Shown here in pieces: positions 6,655 to 12,660 of a stretch of 12,801 nt of DNA. Position 1 is the first letter of the stretch. Every line of letters begins with the position of its first letter. Source of the DNA: an uncultured Christensenella sp. (lineage in GTDB: Bacteria > Bacillota > Clostridia > Christensenellales > UBA3700); the NCBI GenBank assembly GCA_910584035.1, contig CAJTZR010000048.1, positions 1-12,801 of the forward strand, in the 5' to 3' direction. The translations under genes were made by a program, and so were the position numbers. The notes beneath the pieces are model-generated. The model worked only from the letters and a program-made list of their open reading frames with translations. It was not told the origin of the DNA and made no database searches.

Positions 6655-7341
6655 ATGATAAATAGTGATTTAGCAGTAGAATTTGCAAGTGATATTGTAA
6701 AAAAAAGTGACCAAAATCAAGGCGAAAACATTGTTAAAAGGATAAACGTTACTGACAAAAGCTTATTTAATGATAGGTGTGGTGTGTATTATGATATTGA
6801 TTGCACTGCAGAACCTTATGTTGTTGAAAATGCTATTACAGAGTGTTTGCTGTCTTACGGATATAAATGCGATAAAATCTTGCTTATTGGGCTTGGTAAT
6901 GCAAGATATATTTCAGATGCTTTGGGCGAGCTTGTGCTTGATAATTTGCCAGTTGCAAATGAAAAAATGGCAAAGTTTAAACCACAAGTAAGCAGAGTTA
7001 CTGGTATCGAATCGCACGATATAATTCTCTCTACAAAAAAACTGGTAAAACCTACATTGATTATAGCAATTGATTCGCTTGCAACAAGTGATATTGCAAG
7101 GGTGGGAAAGAGCATACAGATAACAAATGTCGGACTTACTCCTGGTAGTGGTGTAGGTAATAGTCGTAAGATATTAACCGCAAAAAGTCTTGGAGTGCCA
7201 ATACTAGCAATTGGCGTACCTCTTGTTACAAGTGTTAATGTAAACAATTCACGCCGTCTAGTTATCCCTATTGACACAGAGGATATTGCAGAAAAATTAG
7301 CAAAATCAATAGCAAATGGCATAAGACAAATTTTAGCTTAA
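6655..7341 (+). CDS. gpr: Spore germination protease GPR, compact form
   Basis: GPR degrades small acid-soluble spore proteins at germination (peptidase family A25). Recognisable segments are SDLAVEFASD at 4-13, LLIGLGN and SDALGE at 76-92, VTGIESHDII at 115-124, AIDSLA at 138-143, and the near-invariant TPGSGVGN..R at 162-171. D88 and D140 correspond to the two catalytic aspartates (about D127 and D193 in B. megaterium). The protein has 228 residues against roughly 320-370 in known GPRs. It lacks most of the N-terminal propeptide and appears to have lost an internal C-terminal segment, since the final helix (IDTEDIAEKLAKSIANG) still resembles the family C-terminus. VEFASD resembles the SASP cleavage sequence, as the self-processing site does. 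AGGTGG at 6643-6648 sets the start. murI, not spoIIP, follows. Confidence 0.88.
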   Translation: MINSDLAVEFASDIVKKSDQNQGENIVKRINVTDKSLFNDRCGVYYDIDCTAEPYVVENAITECLLSYGYKCDKILLIGLGNARYISDALGELVLDNLPVANEKMAKFKPQVSRVTGIESHDIILSTKKLVKPTLIIAIDSLATSDIARVGKSIQITNVGLTPGSGVGNSRKILTAKSLGVPILAIGVPLVTSVNVNNSRRLVIPIDTEDIAEKLAKSIANGIRQILA

Positions 7342-7413
7342 TAAAATATAAATGTATTTAATTATTTATTTTATTCGTTGCTAGTTGCACGTGATTTTTT
7401 ATAAAAGGTGTGT

Positions 7414-8181
7414 ATGTTAAAAATTGGTTTGATTGATAGTGGTATGGGTGGACTCAGTGTATTAAAAGGTTTGATAGAAAATAATGTTAATGCAGAATAT
7501 CATTATTTATACGATAATAAATATCACCCATATGGCTCAAAAAGTGAGAGCGAATTAGTCGCAATAGGTTATAGTAATATGAAAAAACTCTTGGATATTG
7601 GTGTTGATATAGTAATAATCGCTTGCAATACCTTAACCAGTCGAGCAATTGACAAGTTGAGATTAATGTTTGATAATATCCCTATTGTAGGTGTTGAACC
7701 ACCAATTAAGCCAGCAACATTACAATGTGATAATATCTTGCTACTTGCAACACCAGCTACATTAAAATCGGATAGAGTAGTAGATATGATACATAATAAT
7801 ACAAGTAAAAATTTTTATTTTCCAGATATGTCTTGCCTTGCTAATATGGTGGAAAATAATTATGAAAATAAAAAAATTATCTATGATTTTTTGTTGGAAA
7901 GTTTAAAAAAATATACAAATATTGATGGAATAGTTATTGGTTGTACACATTACAATTTTGTAGTTCCAGAACTCAACAAATTATTTCCTAATAGTCAAAT
8001 TTTCAGCAATATTGATGGTGTAGTAAAACGTACAAAATATATAATAAGTAAAAACGATTTTGAAAGTACAAGTTATCTGCAAATTAAACTATACTTAACG
8101 GGTAAAGATTTACCGATTGAGAAAAAATACTATATATGTAGGTATCTTGATTTTGGCACACAATTTACTTGCCAAAATTAA
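7414..8181 (+). CDS. murI: Glutamate racemase
   Basis: MurI interconverts L- and D-glutamate without a cofactor to supply peptidoglycan synthesis. The 255-residue product shows the N-terminal IGLIDSGMGGLSVLK block (D8, S9), the YHPYG segment at 37-41, the first catalytic cysteine in ACNT (C71), a Glu in NMVE (E147), and the second catalytic cysteine with its partner histidine in GCTHY (C177, H179). An upstream GTG at 7408 lies in the ribosome binding site AAAAGGTG (7403-7410), so the ATG at 7414 is preferred. The C-terminal region after 235 is family-variable. It follows gpr after 72 bases, with no clear promoter in the gap, so the two may share a transcript. The 17-bp hairpin at 8239-8275 ends it. 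Asp/Glu racemase relatives are possible but less likely. Confidence 0.92.
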   Translation: MLKIGLIDSGMGGLSVLKGLIENNVNAEYHYLYDNKYHPYGSKSESELVAIGYSNMKKLLDIGVDIVIIACNTLTSRAIDKLRLMFDNIPIVGVEPPIKPATLQCDNILLLATPATLKSDRVVDMIHNNTSKNFYFPDMSCLANMVENNYENKKIIYDFLLESLKKYTNIDGIVIGCTHYNFVVPELNKLFPNSQIFSNIDGVVKRTKYIISKNDFESTSYLQIKLYLTGKDLPIEKKYYICRYLDFGTQFTCQN

Positions 8182-8238
8182 GATTAACCAACGAAAATCG
8201 ATATTAAATTGCAATTTAACTTGATTATTAATTAGATA

Positions 8239-8275
8239 AAAATGTTCATCAAATAATATATTTGATGAACATTTT
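8239..8275. terminator. Bidirectional terminator after murI
   Basis: A 17-bp perfect stem (8239-8255 with 8259-8275, loop ATA) contains GTTCATCAAATA and its complement. T-runs lie on the 3' side of both strands (TTTT then GTATTT on plus, five T on minus). It lies 57 bases after murI. Its core, CATCAAATA, is shared with the hairpin at 8381-8407. Confidence 0.7.
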
Positions 8276-8373
8276 GTATTTAAATTATAGCTTATTTTTC
8301 AAAATTTGTCAACATAAATTTGAATTATGTTCTATTTCGTGATTATTTATGTGCAAAATGATAATGTTATGAT

Positions 8374-8407
8374 AAAAAAAGTACATCAAATATATTATTT
8401 GATGTAC
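8374..8407 (-). terminator. Minus-strand terminator upstream of the LRR gene
   Basis: GTACATCAAATA (8381-8392) and its exact complement (8396-8407) form a 12-bp stem with loop TAT. Only the minus strand has a T-run after it (seven T, 8380-8374). It therefore would stop transcription leaving the lipoprotein gene backwards, although no minus-strand gene is seen there. It is a near-twin of the murI terminator 105 bases away. Confidence 0.55.
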
Positions 8408-8457
8408 AAAATACAAACAAATTATTCATAAAAAACAAATAAAATAAGGAGTAAAAA

Positions 8458-9609
8458 ATGAAAAAATCAAAGATTTTTCTAACTATTTTTATAGTTTTAT
8501 TAATTTGTTGTTTGTCATTTGTGCTAGTTGCTTGTGGTGGCAATAACGATGACGATAAGGACAATGGTAGTGAGAATGATAGTAATGGCGGAAATGCTGT
8601 TGTAGAAATTTTGGAGTATACTGAGGTAGATGGTGGATATTCTGTTTCATTAAAATCTGATGCTGAAAAAGAAAAGATAACCGAAGTAATTATCCCAGAC
8701 ACTTGAAATGAAAAACCAGTAGTTGATATTAAAAGTGAAGCTTTTTCTGATTGTACAAAACTAACAAGTGTCACATTATCAAAAAATATAATCAATATCG
8801 GTTACTCTGCGTTTTATGGTTGCACTAGTCTAGAAAAAGTTGATATCAAAGATTTAGTTGCGTATTGTAAAATCAACTTTGAAAATCGATATGCTTGCCC
8901 AATTGCACAAAATTTATATTTAAATGGTGAGTTGGTTACTGATTTGGTTATTCCAAATAGCATCACAACTATTAACGATTATGCGTTCAATAATTGTACT
9001 AGTATTACTAGCGTTACAATTCCAAATACTGTAACTACTGTTGGCACATTTTCCTTTTTAGGTTGTAGCAATGTATCAACTGCTACTATTCCAACAACAG
9101 CAATTAGTAGTATACCACATATAAATTTAAAAACACTTGTTATAAGTGGCGGTGATTCTATTGATAAATATGCATTGATGAACTGTAGCAATCTTGCTTC
9201 AATCACAATTTCTGATAGTGTAAAAACTATTGGTGAGTCAGCATTTTCTAAGTGTAGTAGTCTTACTTCTATTGTAATTCCTAATAGCGTAACACAAATT
9301 TCTAGTTATGCATTTGAAAATTGCACAAATCTTGAAAGTGTTATTTGTGGTGAAAATGTGACAAATATTGGTTGGAAAACATTTAGTGGATGTAAAAAAC
9401 TTAAAACGCTAAAACTGGGAAATAAAATCAAGAGTATTACTAGTTATGCATTTGAAGATTGCACTAGTCTTGAAACTATCACTTATGCTGGTTCAAAAGC
9501 TGAATGGATTGCAATAAAAAAAGAATATAGTTGGAATGAAAATTCTAGTGAGTTCAAAGTCATTTGCACTGATGGAAAGCTTGATAAAAATAGCAATGAA
9601 ATTGAGTAA
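8458..9609 (+). pseudogene. BspA-like leucine-rich-repeat lipoprotein, interrupted by an in-frame TGA
   Basis: One reading frame runs from the ATG at 8458 (AAGGAG at 8446-8451, ideal spacing) to TAA at 9609, broken only by TGA at 8704-8706, codon 83. Residues 1-26 form a lipoprotein signal peptide with lipobox LVAC, so Cys26 would be lipidated. An acidic D/N/G-rich linker follows. From about codon 78 the frame encodes LRR_5/BspA-type repeats of about 23 residues (pattern I..YAF..CTSLTSVTIPNSV), with a C-terminal cap around YAGSKAEWIAIKK. Such surface proteins bind host or matrix proteins. The codons after the TGA stay open and repeat-like for over 300 positions, so the break is recent or tolerated. 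The first in-frame ATG after it is at 9178 and has no good ribosome binding site. Tryptophan is TGG elsewhere in this gene. No convincing promoter was found. Confidence 0.8.
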
Positions 9610-9672
9610 AATTACATTAGATAAATCTAACTAATTAACACAAAGTTAATAATATAAATCAATTAAACCCAT

Positions 9673-9714
9673 AAAGCTGAGAATTCAAATATGAACTCTC
9701 AGCTTTAAATTTTT
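9673..9714 (+). terminator. Intrinsic terminator of the LRR gene
   Basis: AAAGCTGAGA (9673-9682) pairs with TCTCAGCTTT (9697-9706). The stem continues through one mismatch to TTC/GAA, with loop AAATAT, and is followed by AAATTTTTG. It lies about 63 bases after the stop codon. Confidence 0.8.
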
Positions 9715-9756
9715 GTATTCAATTGCTTCTAATACCTATTAGCTTATAAACAATTA

Positions 9757-9785
9757 AAAAAGCCAACAATAAAGTTGACCTTTTT
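9757..9785. terminator. Weak bidirectional terminator-like hairpin
   Basis: AAAAAG and CAAC on the left pair with GTTG and CTTTTT on the right, around loop AATAAA and a small internal loop. T-runs occur on both strands. It lies in the gap between the LRR gene and the structured segment before tRNA-Ser. Confidence 0.35.
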
Positions 9786-9865
9786 ATTAAAATTCCAAAT
9801 TTTGTGACTTTAAACATAAGTTTTAAATCTAGTTAGGCAGCAACGCATTAAAACAAATACAATTA

Positions 9866-9955
9866 ATGGCTCACGCAAAAGCTATTGAAAAATGTGGCAT
9901 AGAGCAAAACACAATGTTTGTAAAATATTATTTAAATTATATACAACATTATTAA
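9866..9955 (+). other. Possible short ORF or gene relic
   Basis: An open stretch reads MAHAKAIEKCGIEQNTMF and then a tyrosine-rich end, 29 codons in all. The same frame is open back to a TAG at 9830 with sensible residues (LGSNALKQIQL). Codon use looks coding-like, but there is no ribosome binding site before the ATG. A fragment of a decayed gene is more likely than a functional peptide. I do not recognise the family. Confidence 0.2.
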
Positions 9956-9956
9956 G

Positions 9957-9999
9957 TCGGACTGAAGTAGAGCATAGCGAAACTTCACGCTTGGTCCGA
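9957..9999. other. Two-part hairpin at the edge of the structured segment
   Basis: TCGGAC (9957-9962) pairs with GTCCGA (9994-9999), and TGAAGT (9963-9968) with ACTTCA (9982-9987). A six-base bulge lies on the right arm. GAGTGAGGAGCGAG follows, and its GAGCGA word recurs at 10078-10083. From here to 10360 the DNA is clearly richer in G+C than its surroundings. A structured RNA is possible but not shown. Confidence 0.4.
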
Positions 10000-10047
10000 G
10001 TGAGGAGCGAGTTCAATAGTATTTTGAGTGATTTATTTTGTGATAAT

Positions 10048-10082
10048 AAAAAAAATCACTCGCTACTAATTGCAACGAGCGA
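10048..10082 (-). terminator. Terminator next to the left tRNA-Ser 3' copy
   Basis: On the minus strand TCGCTCG (10082-10076) and CGAGTGA (10062-10056) form a 7-bp stem with one G-U pair, followed by eight T (10055-10048). The pairing is complete only for minus-strand RNA. It lies three bases beyond the CCA end of the tRNA fragment at 10086-10106, as expected for an original tRNA terminator. Confidence 0.6.
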
Positions 10083-10085
10083 CTA

Positions 10086-10106
10086 TGGCAGAGAGGAAGG
10101 GATTCG
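10086..10106 (-). repeat. Duplicated 3' end of tRNA-Ser (candidate attachment site)
   Basis: These 21 bases are identical to 10270-10290, the 3' end of the tRNA-Ser gene. They include CCA, the discriminator base, the 3' acceptor strand, the 3' T-stem strand and the start of the T-loop. The copy starts 184 bases before the functional gene. After it the sequence departs from tRNA (CTCCGC instead of AACCCT). A short direct repeat of a tRNA 3' end is the usual mark of site-specific integration. A truncated tRNA duplicate is the alternative. Confidence 0.65.
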
Positions 10107-10233
10107 CTCCGCAATGTGCTAACGCACACTTCGCAAGTCTAGCTTGCTTGGGGCTAAGCCCTTGCTATCACGCCTGCTTCGGACGCACTTGCCACTGGCA
10201 ACTGCTTACCCTTGCGTTCAAATCCCCAAGTTT
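10107..10233. other. G+C-rich hairpin island between the tRNA-Ser copies
   Basis: A run of small hairpins fills this stretch: TGTGC/GCACA with loop TAAC (10116-10129), GCAAG/CTTGC with loop TCTAG (10133-10147), GGGC/GCCC with loop TAA (10151-10161), and TGCC/GGCA (10191-10201). It is roughly half G+C by eye, unlike the flanks. The TAAC loop also occurs in the hairpin at 60-75. No convincing protein is encoded. Reading frames crossing it are artefacts of the tRNA complement. Confidence 0.45.
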
Positions 10234-10259
10234 AAAAAAATGAACGAACAAAAGCTCGT
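10234..10259 (-). terminator. Terminator of tRNA-Ser
   Basis: On the minus strand ACGAGC (10259-10254), loop TTTT and GTTCGT (10249-10244) form a 6-bp stem with one G-U pair. It is followed by TCA and seven T (10240-10234), starting 10 bases after the CCA end. Confidence 0.6.
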
Positions 10260-10269
10260 CCAATTTTAT

Positions 10270-10360
10270 TGGCAGAGAGGAAGGGATTCGAACCCTCGAA
10301 TGCTATCAACATTACACGATTTCCAATCGTGCTCCATAAGCCAAACTAGGAGACCTCTCT
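10270..10360 (-). tRNA. tRNA-Ser (anticodon GGA)
   Basis: The 91-base gene on the minus strand folds as a class II tRNA. The acceptor stem is AGAGAGG/CCTCTCT with discriminator G and an encoded CCA. The D-arm is CTCC/GGAG with the conserved GG in its loop. The anticodon stem is CACGA/TCGTG with loop TTGGAAA, giving anticodon GGA for UCC and UCU codons. A long variable arm (AATG/CATT) and the T-loop TTCGAAT complete it. The long variable arm and anticodon agree on serine. Confidence 0.95.
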
Positions 10361-10393
10361 ATAATGATTTTTTATTTAAAATTTAAAGTTTAA

Positions 10394-10399
10394 ATTATA
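10394..10399 (-). promoter_or_regulatory. Possible -10 box of tRNA-Ser
   Basis: A perfect TATAAT on the minus strand lies 34 bases before the tRNA 5' end, giving a start near 10387. The -35 region 17 bases upstream is poor. Confidence 0.35.
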
Positions 10400-10412
10400 C
10401 ATAATTTTGCAT

Positions 10413-10464
10413 ATTAATTAGTTAGGTAAATATTTTAGTCAATATGTTTTATATTATTAATATG
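10413..10464. repeat. Dispersed AT-rich repeat, copy A
   Basis: Twelve identical bases (ATTAATTAGTTA) open a block of about 52 bases. It recurs at 12746-12797 with small gaps. Shared words include TTTTAGTCAAT and ATATTATTAAT. It lies upstream of the tRNA-Ser gene. On the minus strand it carries ATTGACTAAAA, which resembles a -35 region. Low sequence complexity reduces the weight of the match. Confidence 0.4.
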
Positions 10465-10550
10465 TTTAAAGCTTTTTACATATTAATTTTAACTTATTTT
10501 TGATAAAAAATCAAATAAATTTGATAAGGTTTTATTTTAATCGGTAAGTA

Positions 10551-10579
10551 TTTACTTTTTTGCTGTTATATGGTATAAT
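10551..10579 (+). promoter_or_regulatory. Promoter of the zinc-ribbon membrane protein
   Basis: TTTACT (10551-10556), a 17-base spacer, and TATAAT (10574-10579) preceded by TGG form an extended -10 promoter. The start would be near 10586, leaving a leader of about 90 bases. Confidence 0.5.
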
Positions 10580-10676
10580 TATATTAGATAATATGAGTAC
10601 AATAATTTGTAATTAATATTATTTAATGTATTTGATTTTATGCTAAATTAAAAGTTGCATAAATAGGAGGTGCAAA

Positions 10677-10919
10677 ATGAGTGTTGGTGGTTATATTGCT
10701 TTAAGTATAACTGGCTTTATATTGTTCGTTTTCTTGGTAGCAGCTTTGATAGGGTATTTTGTATGGAGAAAATCATATTTTGTTTGTGAAAAATGTGGTC
10801 ACACCCATAAGCCTAAATATTTAAAGTTTTTATTTGGGTGGCATATGTTTGATAATTATTTGTTTACTTGTCCTAATTGCGGAGAAACTTGTTCTCATAC
10901 TCTTGAAACAGATAATTGA
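10677..10919 (+). CDS. Small membrane-anchored zinc-ribbon protein
   Basis: The 80-residue product has one hydrophobic helix at about residues 5-29, then a basic WRK stop-transfer end. A cytoplasmic zinc ribbon is suggested by C37-EK-C40-GH and C65-PN-C68-GE. An extra Cys72, His42 and His44 lie nearby. AGGAGG at 10665-10670, six bases before the ATG, and a good promoter support real expression. I do not recognise a named family, and many Clostridia encode orphan proteins of this plan. Redox sensing, metal binding or partner recruitment at the membrane are possible roles but cannot be chosen. It is the only gene here ending in TGA, and the stop lies within the XerD side of the dif-like site at 10915-10942. 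Confidence 0.75.
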   Translation: MSVGGYIALSITGFILFVFLVAALIGYFVWRKSYFVCEKCGHTHKPKYLKFLFGWHMFDNYLFTCPNCGETCSHTLETDN

Positions 10920-10925
10920 TTGTTG

Positions 10926-10943
10926 TGTATATTATCGGAAGTT
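10926..10943 (-). repeat. XerC-arm-like repeat, third copy (inverted)
   Basis: Read on the minus strand, AACTTCCGATAATATA (10943-10928) is identical over 16 bases to 151-166. The centre TATACA matches 5 of 6 dif positions, but the XerD side, which runs into the end of the zinc-ribbon gene, does not match. As at 151, a hairpin cluster lies on the outer side of the XerC arm. Confidence 0.45.
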
Positions 10944-10952
10944 ATCCATATA

Positions 10953-11073
10953 CCCCACAAAAAAAGTTATTTTGCGGGGACCCAGATAAGCGATAAGCAG
11001 TATCATTTGATAGTAGTTGAATTTTAATTCAAACGAGAAAAACTTGCAAAGTAAGTGTATTGCGTGAGCAATA
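10953..11073. repeat. Hairpin cluster beside the third XerC-arm repeat
   Basis: Hairpins in order are CCCCACAAAA/TTTTGCGGGG with one mismatch (10953-10979), TTGAAT/ATTCAA with loop TTTA (11017-11032), ACTTGC/GTAAGT (11042-11056), and TATTGC/GCAATA with loop GTGA (11058-11073). A 7-base tandem GATAAGC repeat lies at 10985-10998. No protein is encoded. None is followed by a T-run, so ordinary termination is unlikely. The plan resembles the element at 32-147 in inverted orientation. Confidence 0.45.
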
Positions 11074-11117
11074 TAAAAGTTTAATTTAATTTAAAATTTA
11101 CTTCTCATAGTTTAGAA

Positions 11118-11957
11118 TTAACAAACTATATCCGATAAATAAGCTACAGATTTTCTCAAAGCATCTATTGTTTTTGTCTCTAGCACACATCTAGAATTAG
11201 TTTTTTCTGCTGTTATAAGTCTATCTTTAATATTTATTTCTCCGTCACCTAAGGCAAGGTGATTGTTAGCTTTTTGAGTTTTACTTTCAGTGGTTGCATC
11301 GTGAATGTGAAAATGTTGCAGTTTATCTTTGTGTTGCATAATAAATTGAACATATGTTTCGCCTATTGCTTTGGAATGTCCAATATCCCAAGTTAAACCG
11401 AATTTTGGACTTTCTAACAAATAGTCAATTGCAGTTTTTTCATATTCAAGAAAGCCATCAGTATTTTCAATGGCTATTATTATGTTTGCATTACCAATCC
11501 ATTTTTCACATAAAGAGCGGAATTGTTTAAAGCAATCTAAATATATATTAAGATTTCTATCATACATATATATTTTTTCTTTTGGCAGGGTCATATAAAC
11601 TCCGTGATTCATATGCATATTTATGATAAATGACATACTTTGGTTGCCAAATCTATTTTGTAATGGCAGTAACTTTTTTGCAATTGATATAGTTTTTTTA
11701 ATTGTTCGTAAATAAGCTTTTCTTACAAGCAAATTGAAGTCAGCAATGCTAACATTTTCATCTAAATGAATGGTGTAGTATATGCCAGCTTCACTTGCAA
11801 AATCAAAGAATTTTTTTGTTTTTTTTAGCTCTTTTAATTGGTATTCTGGAAAATTCATATTAAGCTCAATAAATTTTAAGCCAAGATTTTGACACAATTG
11901 GATATTTTCTTCCAAAGTATAATTTTCTATTAAAGTTGGCATTCCAAATTGCAACAT
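11118..11957 (-). CDS. Sugar-phosphate isomerase/epimerase-like TIM-barrel protein
   Basis: The 279-residue product belongs to the xylose isomerase-like / AP endonuclease family 2 TIM barrel (PF01261). Strand-end residues expected to bind a divalent metal or substrate are visible: E31 in FIELN, H64 in TIHL, H115 and H117, E164 in AIENTDG, D191 and H194 in TWDIGHS, H216, H218 and D220 in HFHIHDA, and E260 in LETK. NHLALGDGEI at 232-241 is a typical late-barrel segment. The complete set suggests an active enzyme acting on a sugar or sugar phosphate, or possibly an endonuclease IV-like hydrolase. The substrate cannot be assigned. The start ATG follows AAGGGG (11970-11965). No partner gene for a catabolic pathway is adjacent. 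It is divergent from the acidic protein at 12220. Confidence 0.85.
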   Translation of the reverse strand: MLQFGMPTLIENYTLEENIQLCQNLGLKFIELNMNFPEYQLKELKKTKKFFDFASEAGIYYTIHLDENVSIADFNLLVRKAYLRTIKKTISIAKKLLPLQNRFGNQSMSFIINMHMNHGVYMTLPKEKIYMYDRNLNIYLDCFKQFRSLCEKWIGNANIIIAIENTDGFLEYEKTAIDYLLESPKFGLTWDIGHSKAIGETYVQFIMQHKDKLQHFHIHDATTESKTQKANNHLALGDGEINIKDRLITAEKTNSRCVLETKTIDALRKSVAYLSDIVC

Positions 11958-12006
11958 AATGTATCCCCTTAATCATTTGTTAATAAATTATTAAATTTAT
12001 GTTTTA

Positions 12007-12035
12007 ATTATAGCATAAAAATGCTTAATAAGCAA
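12007..12035 (-). promoter_or_regulatory. Promoter of the TIM-barrel gene with an inverted repeat in the spacer
   Basis: On the minus strand TTGCTT (12035-12030), a 17-base spacer and TATAAT (12012-12007) preceded by TGC form a strong promoter. The inverted repeat AGCAT-AAAA-ATGCT (12012-12025) fills most of the spacer and could be an operator. Confidence 0.65.
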
Positions 12036-12155
12036 TATTAACTATAATAATTAAGTATAATCATTTTGAAAAATTATAGCAAAAATTTAAATTAGTAAAA
12101 AGTTAAATATTTAATAACTATTAAAATACAAAATAAAAAAATAATTAGCAAGCAC

Positions 12156-12184
12156 TTGATAATTTTAAAAAATAATGTTATAAT
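12156..12184 (+). promoter_or_regulatory. Promoter of the acidic protein gene
   Basis: TTGATA (12156-12161), exactly 17 bases, then TATAAT (12179-12184) preceded by TGT give a near-consensus sigma-A promoter. The start would be near 12191, leaving a leader of about 29 bases. Confidence 0.7.
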
Positions 12185-12219
12185 TTGCTTAATCATTAAA
12201 AACACAAGAGGATAAAAGT

Positions 12220-12624
12220 ATGGTTATTTTTTATGGAGCAAATGGAGAAAAAATTAAAAATCCAAGTGAGGATTTTATTAAAGAATTTGTCAATAAAGAA
12301 GCAGAATATTGGCAAGAGGGAAGCGGTGATTCCTCTTTTGAAGTAGATGGCAGTGAAGAAACACTTATAATGTTTTATGAAGAGCCTTATGGCTTTTTCA
12401 TTATGCGTCACCCTGACTATTTAGTTCCTTATGATGAAAATGTAGACACTGAAGTAATTGAACACAATGTTGGTGGTGAACCTATGATGGTACCAGTTTG
12501 TTGCTTCGTAAGCCGTGAAGATGCATTTAGTATCATATTAGATTATATTAATAATGAAACTTTTTCAGATGAATACAATTGGACAGACCTATATGACATA
12601 GAATTTGATGGTAATGATTATTAA
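12220..12624 (+). CDS. Acidic protein of unknown function (possibly immunity-type)
   Basis: The 134-residue product is strongly acidic, with no signal peptide or membrane helix. Visible features are an N-terminal FYGANGEKIKNPS segment, a YWQEGSGDSSFEVD stretch around 30-43, a FYEEPYGFFIMRHPDYLVPYD core around 52-72, and IEHNVGGEPMMVPVCCF around 79-95. The build resembles small cytoplasmic immunity proteins of polymorphic toxin systems (Imm1-like), as judged only by size, acidity and aromatic G/E/D-rich motifs. No toxin gene is adjacent in the window. AGAGGA (12207-12212) and a near-consensus promoter show a real, monocistronic gene. A hypothetical protein is the safe name. Confidence 0.75.
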   Translation: MVIFYGANGEKIKNPSEDFIKEFVNKEAEYWQEGSGDSSFEVDGSEETLIMFYEEPYGFFIMRHPDYLVPYDENVDTEVIEHNVGGEPMMVPVCCFVSREDAFSIILDYINNETFSDEYNWTDLYDIEFDGNDY

Positions 12625-12660
12625 TTAAAATGTCAAATAATAAAAACTATATATATTAGC

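Noticed and set aside
6855..7322. 155-codon minus-strand frame inside gpr
   Set aside because: It is a shadow of a conserved protein on the other strand.
8704..8706. TGA read as tryptophan or selenocysteine
   Set aside because: Tryptophan is TGG throughout the window, the zinc-ribbon gene uses TGA as its natural stop, and no other conserved gene has an internal TGA. A nonsense mutation is simpler.
8367..8795. 142-codon minus-strand frame over the lipoprotein start
   Set aside because: Its serine/leucine-rich content mirrors the acidic linker and signal peptide on the plus strand, and it lacks initiation signals.
8932..9609. Separate 225-residue LRR protein with its own start
   Set aside because: The frame is continuous with the lipoprotein at 8458 except for one TGA. 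The supposed start is a TTG without a ribosome binding site.
9892..10122. 76-codon plus-strand frame
   Set aside because: It crosses a strong hairpin, a terminator and the tRNA 3' fragment, and has no ribosome binding site.
10144..10386. 80-codon plus-strand frame containing the words GRDSNPR and SISQTRRPL
   Set aside because: It is the translation of the complement of tRNA-Ser and the hairpin island, a common database artefact. No ribosome binding site.
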